Assembly: GCA_025655455.1 (NCBI GenBank) | Contig: JAHXIV010000050.1 | Span: 213,095-277,094 of the forward strand | Length of the DNA stretch: 64,000 nt | Source of the DNA: a gamma proteobacterium symbiont of Taylorina sp. | GTDB taxonomy: Bacteria > Pseudomonadota > Gammaproteobacteria > GRL18 | Reading direction: 5' to 3' | In this document: in pieces, positions 1-6,678 of the stretch | How the letters are laid out: each line of letters begins with the position of its first letter | Position numbering within the stretch: the stretch's first letter is position 1 | Notes under the pieces: generated by a model | Database searches by the model: none | What the model was told of the DNA's origin: nothing | The model's input: the letters and a program-made list of their open reading frames with translations, nothing else | Made by a program: the position numbers and the translations under genes

Positions 1-663
1 ATGTTGCTCGTTATAAGCCTCTATGGGGCTTATTTGGCCATTAGAAAGACTATTACATACCTTCGGCTTATAATCCCTAAAAGCTTGTTTCTCATCTTCC
101 TTGCACACCCATCCATCTGGTATGTTTTCCTCAAAATAATCTATAACCTGCTGAGCATGTTCCACTGTCAGAATAGGAAGCTCATTAAGTAATATGTGAG
201 TTAATTCTTCCAATGGATAATAATAAGGCTCATCAGTATCAGGGTGAGTACCATAGGCAACAAACTGCTGTCCATCTCCAAGTATTTCTATCTGATTTTT
301 TGTCTCCTGATTTTCACCTGACCAGTAAGTTTTACTGACCATCTTCTTAAAAGGTTTAACTGTACGGTAAATTAACAGTCTTTTGGGTTTTTGGCCTACT
401 CGAACAACTGTTTTACCAATAAGATCATAACAGAATTGTTGCATACGTACAGCAAGCCTTCTGCTTCTAATATCAATATCAATACAGGGAGTATTCTTTG
501 TTAATATTCCAACAGAATAACCTTGATTCTGATATTCTTGTAGCTCAACATAACTATGATCTTCTTTGTCAGCCCAACCAGATAATATTGGCCTTTTACT
601 GTTTGGGGCGACAGGTGTTAAGGCATAACCGTTTTCTGATAAAGTATGGAAAGGATAGCTCAT
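1..663 (-). CDS. Bifunctional DNA primase/polymerase (PrimPol), N-terminal part, runs off the left edge
   Basis: The minus strand is open for 221 codons from an ATG at 663 to the window edge. The protein begins MSYPFHTLSENGYALTPVAP, continues with a K/R-P-x-x-x-GW segment (about residues 23-31), and has an acidic CIDIDIR motif near residue 79. It then contains a K-x-x-R-L-L-I-Y strand and an EILGDGQQFVAYGTHPDT segment. This pattern is typical of the archaeo-eukaryotic primase fold of PrimPol proteins, where the D-x-D pair binds metal. In satellites this domain is usually followed by a helicase, which would lie outside the window. The ATG overlaps the stop of the upstream HTH gene (ATGA), so the two are translationally coupled. 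The gene probably replicates the element. Confidence 0.75.
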   Translation of the reverse strand, partial: MSYPFHTLSENGYALTPVAPNSKRPILSGWADKEDHSYVELQEYQNQGYSVGILTKNTPCIDIDIRSRRLAVRMQQFCYDLIGKTVVRVGQKPKRLLIYRTVKPFKKMVSKTYWSGENQETKNQIEILGDGQQFVAYGTHPDTDEPYYYPLEELTHILLNELPILTVEHAQQVIDYFEENIPDGWVCKEDEKQAFRDYKPKVCNSLSNGQISPIEAYNEQH

Positions 664-977
664 ATAACCACCTCTTCATCAGGTGAAGAAATAAGAGTAT
701 AAAGAGCAATATTTCTATAAATCCGCCCAGATAGATCAATAACCGTAACATAGTGGGTTTCAATATTATATCCTTCTGCAATTAATTCATTTATACGGGC
801 TGATGGGTTTGTAATACCTATATCCCTAAGCTCCAGTGATAAGCCTGATCCTCCACTATTTAGGATATCTAGTATTAGTTCTTTTTGTCCTACACCCGTA
901 TTTTTACCTGATGTTTTACTACTGTAGATAATTTTATAGTGCATTTTGCTTCTGTGTTGTTGTTCTATGGACTGCAT
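660..977 (-). CDS. Small helix-turn-helix domain protein
   Basis: The 105-residue protein has a central helix-turn-helix-like segment (about residues 33-70): a KELILDILNSGG helix, then LSLELRDIGITNPSARINEL and a short wing ending in a predicted strand. Similar small winged-helix proteins sit beside primases in prophages and satellites. A Shine-Dalgarno AAAGGA lies 7 nt before the ATG. Its TGA overlaps the ATG of the primase gene (ATGA), so it is in an operon with it. It may bind the element's origin or regulate replication. The exact role is not recognisable. Confidence 0.6.
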   Translation of the reverse strand: MQSIEQQHRSKMHYKIIYSSKTSGKNTGVGQKELILDILNSGGSGLSLELRDIGITNPSARINELIAEGYNIETHYVTVIDLSGRIYRNIALYTLISSPDEEVVI

Positions 978-1045
978 GATATTATCCTTTGGCAGTGCTA
1001 CAATAACACCAGCCGTTTATGTAATAGTTTTCGGTTAGACAATAG

Positions 1046-1077
1046 AGGCTCTTATTCTCAGTAAGAGCCTTTTTATT
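1046..1077 (+). terminator. Hairpin terminator within the element
   Basis: A perfect 9-bp stem (AGGCTCTTA / TAAGAGCCT, loop of 7) is followed on the plus strand by TTTTATT. It therefore has the shape of a rho-independent terminator for plus-strand transcription. The flanking genes are all on the minus strand, so it may insulate them from antisense reading; on the minus strand there is no T-run after the stem. Confidence 0.6.
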
Positions 1078-1089
1078 GATGTCAGATAT

Positions 1090-1290
1090 TTAACTGTGAG
1101 TATGTTCGTGGGTTCTGCCGTTAATAAAGAATTCTATATCACTTTCTTTATATCTAACTGCTCTCCCGACTTTTATATATGGTAGATTATATCTGCCAGT
1201 ACAACGCCATACTGAAAGCGTCCCTTCAGATATATTCAGCTTGTTTGCGGTTTGTTCTGGTGTTAATAATGCTGGTGTATTGGATACCAT
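1090..1290 (-). CDS. AlpA/excisionase-like DNA-binding protein (MerR-type HTH)
   Basis: The 66-residue protein reads LLTPEQTANKLNISEGTL (residues 8-25), then a short loop, LPYIKVGRAVRYKESDIEFF and a basic/His tail. This is the winged helix-turn-helix of the HTH_17/AlpA family, in which the R-V-x-x-S/G-x-A-V-R-Y wing contacts DNA. AlpA-type proteins activate integrase or control excision of satellites and phages. A GAGGGG Shine-Dalgarno lies 9 nt upstream of the ATG. It lies between the integrase/unknown pair and the replication genes, the usual position for an element regulator. Confidence 0.8.
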   Translation of the reverse strand: MVSNTPALLTPEQTANKLNISEGTLSVWRCTGRYNLPYIKVGRAVRYKESDIEFFINGRTHEHTHS

Positions 1291-1393
1291 GTTGTTACCC
1301 CTCTGTAGTTATTGAATATGTAGGGATAGTGTAAATTAAGATGTTGTGAATGTGTGGCAACTGCCAAAAGATAAATGGCAGAGGAAAGGTTGG

Positions 1394-2119
1394 TTATTTA
1401 AGTTGATCTAGGAGTTTTGAGCCTTCATCCATTAGGAGTTTTAGTCCTATTCCTATTCTATCTCTATTAGTTCTTACGCTTATACCTGTGTCTTGTTCCT
1501 TGGGAATGTATGTTGATAATAATTCAGCTATTTTACTATTGTTAGGTTTGTCTTTAGTCCCATATCCCCCCCCGACATTCTTATCTGCTAGAGCAATAGC
1601 TAACAGTCCAATAACTGTTAATAACCTATCCTTTTCTCTATCCTGTAATGGCTTGCTTGGTGGAGGAGTTGTATTATTGATGTTCAGTAATGGCTTGCTT
1701 GGTGGAGGAGTTGTATTATTGATGTTCAGTAATGGCTTGCTTGGTGGAGGAGTTATATTATTGATGTCGTCAGAATCATTGAGAAAGTTGGGTATAGATA
1801 GATTGTTAGTCCTCAACCATGTAACTATATCCTTTTTTAGTATATGAACATTACTGTAGGCATGATCTTTTTTGATGAATAAATCTGAAATACATACTTC
1901 ACCCTTGATTATCTCTATTTCTATGAGATCCTCAATAATTTTAAGTTCCCTTGTAGCTATAGCCTCTAATATTTTAGTTAAAATTGATTTGTACTGAGAT
2001 ATGCTTTCATTTGTTTGTAAATCATCAATAGTATCTACATTTAGAATTATTAGGGCTGTATCTTCAGGAGTAAGGCCACATTCCCCTGTTAAATATTTTA
2101 ACTTTTCATCATTATTCAT
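1394..2119 (-). CDS. Unknown element protein with a Pro-rich tandem repeat linker
   Basis: The 241-residue protein has no family that I recognise. Residues 1-115 are a mixed helical region. Residues about 118-160 hold three near-identical 14-residue units (INNTTPPPSKPLLN) encoded by 42-bp repeats. The C-terminal 80 residues contain an LAIALADKNVGGGYGTKDKP segment and a helical end. The proline-rich repeat looks like a flexible linker between two domains. It lies directly downstream of the integrase with a 34-bp gap and is probably co-transcribed with it. Similar size and place are seen for accessory proteins of small integrative elements. Confidence 0.6.
   Translation of the reverse strand: MNNDEKLKYLTGECGLTPEDTALIILNVDTIDDLQTNESISQYKSILTKILEAIATRELKIIEDLIEIEIIKGEVCISDLFIKKDHAYSNVHILKKDIVTWLRTNNLSIPNFLNDSDDINNITPPPSKPLLNINNTTPPPSKPLLNINNTTPPPSKPLQDREKDRLLTVIGLLAIALADKNVGGGYGTKDKPNNSKIAELLSTYIPKEQDTGISVRTNRDRIGIGLKLLMDEGSKLLDQLK
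1645..1770. repeat. Three tandem copies of a 42-bp unit inside a coding sequence
   Basis: Copies start at 1645, 1687 and 1729. The first two are nearly identical and the third differs at a few bases at its end. The unit is a multiple of three, so copy-number change keeps the reading frame and only alters the length of the proline-rich linker of the 1394-2119 protein. Confidence 0.9.
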
Positions 2120-2153
2120 TTATTTACACCGTCCAGATAATTTGAACTTGAGG

Positions 2154-3389
2154 TCAAACCACCGCATTAATAGGTATTACATTACTTGTTTGTTCTGGCA
2201 ATGCCACATTTAGGATCTTATTTGTGATTGCTTGCATTGGCTCACGTAGGCGGTCAATGTCTAAAATAATATAGCCTTCGGTTACATCTGCTTTGCTAAT
2301 ATGGTTCACCAGCCTTTTTAAAGCGTACTCTCTTATACCTATACTTTCTGCAATAGTAAGAAAAGTTCTTCTTAGATCATGTAGGGTGAAGGGAATACCA
2401 GAATATTCTGCTACTTTCTTAATTACTCTTTTGGGTTCTGCTAAGTGACCTGATTTACCCGCCCCCTGAAAAACAAACTCACTATTATTACCTGTTCTGG
2501 ATTCAAATAGATCATAAAGATAGTCTGATAAGGGTAGGGTGTGAGGGTGTCCATTTTTAGTGATAGGGATATATAAAGTACGTTCTTTAAAATTGATATG
2601 ATCCCATTTAATACGATCAGCCTCGCGCCTTCTTAACCCCGTGAATAAGACTACTAGCAGATAATCTCTTACAACTTCATTATTAGGTGAGCCGTTCCAG
2701 GCAGATAGAGTTGAAACAGCCTCAAACCATGTTTTCATATCTGCTGGCTTAATATAGCTCTGCTTACGTTGTTCAGGGAACCATGCTTTTATATGGTTAA
2801 GTCTTGTAATAGGGTTATGTAATATTATTGGTTCTCCTTGCTCATTTTCATATTGCCCCATAGCATAAGAAAATATAGATCCTAGTGCTTTCATTACATT
2901 ATTGGCCTGTACGGGTGTTGTTTCCCCAATTGTCCTATGCTTTCTTTCTACCATATCACGACTAATATCTAACAGAGGTGTTTTACCCCAAGTTTTAAGG
3001 TGGTTTTTTAAGGCGAGGTACTTTTCTATTGATCTGGGCTTTAATTGGTTATGTGAGGTTATATAGCCGTCTATAGCATCATTTAGCGTTATGCCTCTGG
3101 CTCTATCTGCTTTTTTCTTTGCGTTGGGATCTATGCCCTCGCTCATTTGATTTAGTACTTCTCTGGCTTTCGTTCTAGCCTGCTCAATAGTCATAGCAGG
3201 ATAACTACCTAGAGTTATATCTCTGGTTTTTCCATTGAGCTTACGGATCACCATAAAAGACTTTTTACCCGTGGGGGTTACTCTGAGTTTTAACCCTGAT
3301 CCTTGCTGGTGCTGATCATGGTATAACATACGCTTTTCAGATGTGGGTAGGGTATCAAGACGCTTTACTGAGAATATAATTTTGTTCAT
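2154..3389 (-). CDS. int: Tyrosine recombinase/integrase, P4 type (DUF4102 arm domain)
   Basis: The protein has an N-terminal arm-DNA-binding domain (about 1-85, with GSGLKLRVTPTGKKSFMV and the LGSYPAMTIEQAR motif), a core-binding domain (about 95-180), and a C-terminal catalytic domain. Catalytic residues visible are R in GLRRREADRIKW, H-x-x-R in HDLRRTFLT, H in LVNHIS, and the nucleophile Y in TEGYI. The length (about 411 residues) is normal. I prefer the ATG at 3389 to the TTG at 3398, because an AGAGG Shine-Dalgarno lies 9 nt before it. It catalyses site-specific integration and excision, most likely at tRNA-Val, whose 3' half lies 210 bp away. Confidence 0.93.
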   Translation of the reverse strand: MNKIIFSVKRLDTLPTSEKRMLYHDQHQQGSGLKLRVTPTGKKSFMVIRKLNGKTRDITLGSYPAMTIEQARTKAREVLNQMSEGIDPNAKKKADRARGITLNDAIDGYITSHNQLKPRSIEKYLALKNHLKTWGKTPLLDISRDMVERKHRTIGETTPVQANNVMKALGSIFSYAMGQYENEQGEPIILHNPITRLNHIKAWFPEQRKQSYIKPADMKTWFEAVSTLSAWNGSPNNEVVRDYLLVVLFTGLRRREADRIKWDHINFKERTLYIPITKNGHPHTLPLSDYLYDLFESRTGNNSEFVFQGAGKSGHLAEPKRVIKKVAEYSGIPFTLHDLRRTFLTIAESIGIREYALKRLVNHISKADVTEGYIILDIDRLREPMQAITNKILNVALPEQTSNVIPINAVV

Positions 3390-3470
3390 TCTAGCCAACC
3401 TCTTTTTATAATGAAATAAAGCTATGTAATGCTTTTAGGTTCATTCCTAGCCAACCCATAGCCAACTTTT
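3390..3470. promoter_or_regulatory. Candidate integrase arm-type sites upstream of int
   Basis: The motif TAGCCAAC occurs three times in the same orientation just upstream of and over the int start (about 3392, 3450 and 3463). Clustered short repeats between int and att are typical of integrase arm-binding sites that also repress int. This is an inference from repetition and place. Confidence 0.35.
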
Positions 3471-3597
3471 GGCGGTTCATTAGGGTAAGATTGGTTAATG
3501 TTGATTAATAATCAATATATCTTAACCTATTGATTTGTTAATGTAAAGTGGCTACAATTGGTTTTAATTAAAGTTGGTTAAAGTGGTGAGATAATAT

Positions 3598-3642
3598 TTG
3601 ACATGGTGGGGGTCGGTGGTTCGAATCCACTCGCGCCTACCA
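3598..3642 (+). other. 3' half of tRNA-Val(GAC), element attachment site
   Basis: The 45 bases begin in the anticodon loop (TTGACAT, anticodon GAC), continue through the 3' anticodon stem, variable loop and a full T-arm (GGTTCGAATCC), and end with CGCGCCTACCA. The 5' half, with D-arm and 5' acceptor strand, is missing, so this is not a working tRNA gene. A 3' tRNA fragment next to an integrase is the classic scar of integration into a tRNA gene. The preceding DNA belongs to the element and the following DNA to the chromosome. Confidence 0.85.
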
Positions 3643-3690
3643 ATTAAATCAATAGCTTAGATGGTTTAGTTGGTATTTCAAAGACTAATC

Positions 3691-3743
3691 GGTGGTACTT
3701 TTGGTGGTACTTCGGTGTTTTGAGTCTCTTCTTAGTGGTACTT
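3691..3743. repeat. Short repeated motif GTGGTACTT beside the att site
   Basis: GTGGTACTT appears at about 3692, 3704 and 3735, all in the same orientation, within 100 bp of the tRNA-Val fragment. It may be the tail of a decayed gene or a set of protein-binding sites. Nothing else is recognisable between 3643 and 3790. Confidence 0.4.
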
Positions 3744-3790
3744 TTTCGTTATATTCAATCTTATAAAATCCATCCATAAATCATAATTAT

Positions 3791-3871
3791 TTAACTTGTT
3801 AATGCATTATGAAGTGGATAATAATTTTCATCCCACTTTTTAGGACGTCCTGCACGTTTTTTATCTTTCAT
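3791..3871 (-). CDS. Possible 26-residue basic peptide
   Basis: A short reading frame (MKDKKRAGRPKKWDENYYPL and six more residues) is preceded by a good Shine-Dalgarno AAAGGA with about 8 nt spacing. The K-R-A-G-R-P-K-K-W segment resembles an AT-hook or the basic start of a DNA-binding protein. It lies downstream of the terminator at 3908-3940, so it would need its own promoter. It may equally be the 5' remnant of a lost gene. Confidence 0.3.
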   Translation of the reverse strand: MKDKKRAGRPKKWDENYYPLHNALTS

Positions 3872-3907
3872 TTTAAAAGTCCTTTAATTTCTAAACCCCA
3901 GAAACGC

Positions 3908-3940
3908 AAAAACCCCCTGCTGATTGCTCAACAGAGGGTT
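3908..3940 (-). terminator. Rho-independent terminator of the toxin-antitoxin-chaperone operon
   Basis: Read on the minus strand, a 12-bp stem with two G-U pairs (AACCCTCTGTTG / CAGCAGGGGGTT, loop AGCAAT) is followed by TTTGCG, with five T overlapping the stem end. It lies about 140 bp after the stop of the SecB-like gene and is oriented to end that operon. Confidence 0.75.
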
Positions 3941-4080
3941 TAATCTCACTTTATCTAGTTGTACTACATTTATAGGGCTTTGTCAGTTAGTTTGGGGACT
4001 TTTATTTCACAATGCATTTTTTGTTAAATACTCAGCTACTTCTTTGCCCTTTTTTATGGCGTGACATTTAAAAGGTAAAG

Positions 4081-4566
4081 TTATTCCTCCCTCATTCTTT
4101 TAAATGGGATGATAAAATTAGGTAACCGCATTCTGGTTGATATGGATGATGCAAATTCTCTCCAATAAGGCCAGACATTAAATCCAACATTAGATGCACC
4201 AAATACATTAATTTCTTCTTCTGTCAGTTCCTCTTTCATAAAATAAATTGCATTAAATTCTGCTTTTACTTCAACCAAAATACGCTTTTTTAATGATTCT
4301 TCATTTGAAGCAATGTCTTCTGGTAAGTCTTTTGGCAATGCTCTGAACCCAGCCATATAGTGATAGATAATTACATTAACATAATCATCATTATTATTAA
4401 TATCTCCTAAAGAATGACCAGTAAGCATATTAATAAACTGAATATTCAAAACATCCTTGTTAAAAGTAGGAACAAAGTCATCTTTTTTGCACACATTACA
4501 TGATGCCAAAGAAATATCATCAATTTCCAATTTCTTTACAGCGGATATTAATAATTGATCACTCAT
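4081..4566 (-). CDS. SecB-like chaperone of a toxin-antitoxin-chaperone (TAC) operon
   Basis: The 161-residue protein matches the SecB fold in its second half. It has a strand ILVEVKAEFNAIYFMKEEL (about residues 95-113), then GASNVGFNVWPYWREF, which corresponds to the SecB segment ending in L-F-P-Y-A-R-E. It ends with SSISTRMRLPNFIIPFK, corresponding to SecB's S-x-x-x-x-R-G-x-F-P-x-L-x-L-x-P. SecB tetramers hold unfolded clients. In TAC modules a dedicated SecB-like protein binds the unstable antitoxin and protects it. The ATG overlaps the antitoxin stop (TAATG), so translation is coupled. It diverges from housekeeping SecB and is not in its usual context, which favours the TAC role. Confidence 0.78.
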   Translation of the reverse strand: MSDQLLISAVKKLEIDDISLASCNVCKKDDFVPTFNKDVLNIQFINMLTGHSLGDINNNDDYVNVIIYHYMAGFRALPKDLPEDIASNEESLKKRILVEVKAEFNAIYFMKEELTEEEINVFGASNVGFNVWPYWREFASSISTRMRLPNFIIPFKRMREE

Positions 4567-5012
4567 TAGCTTTTATACCATTTTGGTTCTTGATTTTCAT
4601 AATAATGATCATTGCTTGCAAAATTAACTTTCATAGCATTCCTACCCTGATTTACATCAACCGGAGCAACGATAAGCCCTTTATTATTGGCTTTATCAAT
4701 AAAATGATCATCATCATTAAATAAATTGTCAGATTGCTCAGTATTTGGCTCAAAACTAACTTTCACTGTAGCATCAAGTGCATAAGCCATATCTGCCAAA
4801 GTTCTTAATGTCATATTTCGTGTACCATTTAAAGATTGGGTAACATATGATTTTGTTCTGCCAATTAATTTTGATAACTTTGATTTTGTAACATCCATAT
4901 TTTCCATGAGAATCAAAAAATCTTCTGATGTATTAACAAGCAAAGATTCTTGTGCATACAACTTTTTAGCTTCTTCTGAATCACCAAACCAACTATTAAA
5001 AGTCTTACTCAT
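4566..5012 (-). CDS. higA: Xre-family antitoxin with a chaperone-addiction-like tail (TAC)
   Basis: The 148-residue protein has an Xre helix-turn-helix at about residues 32-80 (KSKLSKLIGRTKSYVTQSLN, then TLRTLADMAYALD). Unlike a plain HigA of about 100 residues, it carries a further 60 residues ending with aromatic positions Y137, Y138, W145 and Y146. In known TAC systems such an extension (ChAD) is aggregation-prone and is the SecB-binding degron. Its ATG overlaps the toxin's last codons by 8 bp, with a GGAGAGG Shine-Dalgarno inside the toxin gene. It should neutralise the toxin and repress the operon. The ChAD role is inferred from position and composition. Confidence 0.78.
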   Translation of the reverse strand: MSKTFNSWFGDSEEAKKLYAQESLLVNTSEDFLILMENMDVTKSKLSKLIGRTKSYVTQSLNGTRNMTLRTLADMAYALDATVKVSFEPNTEQSDNLFNDDDHFIDKANNKGLIVAPVDVNQGRNAMKVNFASNDHYYENQEPKWYKS

Positions 5013-5451
5013 TTTCTATGCCTCTCCAAGTTCTTTTAACCTTCTCTGTGTCAGCAGAGTCCAATTTTTGTTTTTTCTTATATTTATAATGACTAATAAA
5101 AAATACACTAGGAAACTTACTTGAATGCCATCCATAAGCTCTAATATTATTATGAGGTTTTACAGCATAAAAGTGTTTTTTATTACCTAGTTTTGCTTCT
5201 TTATTAAATTGTTTTGGCATTCTTAGTTTGCCAAATTGTGCAAGACGCTCCAGCATTGCAAACAATTTAACTTTTATAGATAACGGTGATGCGCCTGTTA
5301 CATGGCTTAATTCATCGTTTAAATTTTCTGCTGCTTTAATCTTATCTTGAGCCTGCCTAATTGTTAATTTAGTGCCAACAATATCTTCCAATTGTTCTGG
5401 TTCTGTTGTTTGATCACTAGCATCACCATTGTTGTTAGTATTTTCTGGCAT
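5005..5451 (-). CDS. higB: HigB-like (RelE superfamily) toxin of a TAC operon
   Basis: The 148-residue protein has an acidic, low-complexity N-terminus (about 1-25) and a RelE/HigB-like domain in the second half. Recognisable segments are MLERLAQFGKLRMPKQFNKE, KKHFYAVKPHNNIRAYGWHS and VFFISHYKYKKKQKL. The strands and basic C-terminus fit ribosome-dependent mRNA interferases. The toxin comes first in the operon, as in HigBA and TAC modules, followed by overlapping antitoxin and SecB-like genes. The upstream 5455-5500 stretch is very AT-rich (TTATATAGTTTATATATATA) and probably holds the promoter and operator. Confidence 0.75.
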   Translation of the reverse strand: MPENTNNNGDASDQTTEPEQLEDIVGTKLTIRQAQDKIKAAENLNDELSHVTGASPLSIKVKLFAMLERLAQFGKLRMPKQFNKEAKLGNKKHFYAVKPHNNIRAYGWHSSKFPSVFFISHYKYKKKQKLDSADTEKVKRTWRGIENE

Positions 5452-5565
5452 TAAATAAATTCTTTTATATAGTTTATATATATATTAACTTTTATGTTTT
5501 TTCAAGTCAAACTCCCAAAAGAGATATTATTAACAAAACTGTTAAATAACTATAAAACTAAAGCT

Positions 5566-5922
5566 CTATTGGATCATTTGTTTTTCTATTAGACATTCGA
5601 TACACCCCAGCTCAAGTGCATTAAAAATATCGTCAGTTAAAGCAATATCTCGTTCAGTAGTCTCCTTGCCTGCAATTTGGCGTAACCATAATCTGTGAAA
5701 GTTCAGAGTAAAACATTCAATTATTCCCGGTAGAGCTTCCTTGTACCCCTGACTCCGTGCAAAGTTTTCAAACTCCTCAAGATATTTATCAAAATTCACT
5801 AAATCAATATCAAATGCCATTGCTATCTCAAAGAAATGATTTATTGAATAAGCCAGTAAGTATTTATTGAAATTCATATCTTGCCTAAACAGAGTGTTGA
5901 ATGTATGGTTTTCGGTATTCAT
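5566..5922 (-). CDS. Unknown 118-residue protein started inside a 10-bp tandem repeat
   Basis: The protein is mainly helical and acidic, with no family that I recognise. It holds an FFEIAMAFDIDLVNFDKYLE segment in the middle and two cysteines. Its ATG at 5922 is the last of three ATG codons created by three tandem copies of a 10-bp unit. The best Shine-Dalgarno (AAGGA) lies before the first ATG, which opens only a 7-codon frame whose TGA overlaps the true ATG (ATGA). Translation of this gene is therefore probably coupled to the short leader. It lies between the TAC operon and a J-domain gene, on the same strand. Confidence 0.55.
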   Translation of the reverse strand: MNTENHTFNTLFRQDMNFNKYLLAYSINHFFEIAMAFDIDLVNFDKYLEEFENFARSQGYKEALPGIIECFTLNFHRLWLRQIAGKETTERDIALTDDIFNALELGCIECLIEKQMIQ

Positions 5923-5950
5923 TGGTATTCATTGGTATTCATTGGTATTC
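5913..5950. repeat. 10-bp tandem repeat carrying start codons in all three frames
   Basis: Three perfect copies of ATTGGTATTC (5921-5950) and one partial copy (5913-5920) lie over the start of the 5566-5922 gene. On the minus strand each copy reads ATGAATACCA, so ATG codons recur every 10 bases and rotate through the frames. Only the last ATG opens the long frame. Confidence 0.95.
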
Positions 5951-5958
5951 CTTGTATT

Positions 5959-6570
5959 TTATACCGCAATTTGCAAGGCGTCTTGCCTGGCCTGGTTAAT
6001 CTGCTGCATCATTGCATGGTCTCCGCCTTTATCTGGATGATGCTGTGAAGCAAGCTTTTTAAATGCTCTATTGATTTCTAATTTACTGGAAGTAGAAGCA
6101 ATTCCCAATAATTTATGACAGGCTTCTTGCTCAATTCCTAATAACAACATTGACTGAAGGTTATAACCAAGAATTCCAGTAATAATCCGCTTATTAGTGT
6201 CACTGTTGTTACACGCCCACCAATCACGAAAGAATTGACCAGTCATCCTTTTCTCTCGTTTATCTTCAGGAACACCACCAAAGCTGAATAATGGGTTTGC
6301 TACTTTGTGAACTTCATCCAAAAACTTTAATCTTTTATCATCAAATAACTTTGGTAACAGTGGATGGATCTGTCTGGCATAATCGGGGTAATTTCTAAAC
6401 CGTGACCAATAATTGTCATGTAAGCGATCACCAAGTTTTGCTTTATGTTCATCCAGTAGAAGTTGGTACCGGTCTTTGTTGTACCTTAAAGGTCTGGAGG
6501 GATTTATTGAACAGTTACTAAATATATTCTTAATATTATGATTTATATGGATAAAAATAAAAAATTGCAA
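5959..6570 (-). CDS. J-domain protein with C-terminal J domain
   Basis: The C-terminal 60 residues form a J domain: CHKLLGIASTSSKLEINRAF, KKLASQHHPDKGGD (HPD motif) and a final helix MMQQINQARQDALQ. J domains stimulate the ATPase of Hsp70 (DnaK) and recruit it to a client chosen by the rest of the protein. The N-terminal 130 residues, with YWSRFRNYPDYARQIHPLLP and a VPEDKREKRMTGQFFRDWWA segment, are of unknown function. The first 20 residues (MQFFIFIHINHN...) look like read-through of AT-rich non-coding DNA, so the true start may be later or the 5' end lost. It lies next to a chaperone-dependent toxin-antitoxin operon. Confidence 0.7.
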   Translation of the reverse strand: MQFFIFIHINHNIKNIFSNCSINPSRPLRYNKDRYQLLLDEHKAKLGDRLHDNYWSRFRNYPDYARQIHPLLPKLFDDKRLKFLDEVHKVANPLFSFGGVPEDKREKRMTGQFFRDWWACNNSDTNKRIITGILGYNLQSMLLLGIEQEACHKLLGIASTSSKLEINRAFKKLASQHHPDKGGDHAMMQQINQARQDALQIAV

Positions 6571-6663
6571 GTTTTAAATTATTTGCACCTTACTTGAAAG
6601 TTATTATTAAATATTAAATTCCAGGAAAAATCTTTTAAATAAATTAATTTGTGCTATCATTTG

Positions 6664-6675
6664 ATTACATGTAAT
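6664..6675. promoter_or_regulatory. Palindromic operator candidate of the UPF0175/PIN operon
   Basis: The perfect 12-bp palindrome ATTACATGTAAT lies 3 bp before the antitoxin ATG at 6679 and just after a GCTATCAT sequence that could be the -10 element. Toxin-antitoxin operons usually repress themselves through such a site. The regulator assignment is inferred. Confidence 0.45.
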
Positions 6676-6678
6676 TAT

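Larger units (their letters stand above)
1..3642. mobile_element. Right end of an integrated satellite-like element at tRNA-Val
   Basis: Five minus-strand genes (primase-polymerase, HTH protein, AlpA-like regulator, repeat-bearing unknown, tyrosine integrase) lie next to a copy of the 3' half of tRNA-Val(GAC) at 3598-3642. An integrase, an AlpA-type regulator and a primase next to a tRNA fragment is the usual make-up of P4-like satellites and small integrative elements. Because the tRNA fragment is on the plus strand and at the right end, the intact tRNA-Val should lie to the left, outside the window. No capsid or tail genes are visible in this part. The boundary at 3642 is inferred from the tRNA fragment. 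Confidence 0.7.

Noticed and set aside
1..192. Plus-strand ORF at the left edge
   Set aside because: It is antisense to the open PrimPol frame, which has clear protein motifs.
1488..1847. Plus-strand ORF with LLGGGVVLLMFSNG repeats
   Set aside because: It is only the antisense translation of the 42-bp repeats in the 1394-2119 gene; it has no ribosome-binding site.
3691..3743. Possible CRISPR-like repeats
   Set aside because: Copies are only 9-10 bp with irregular spacing and there are no cas genes; no CRISPR array was seen anywhere in the window.
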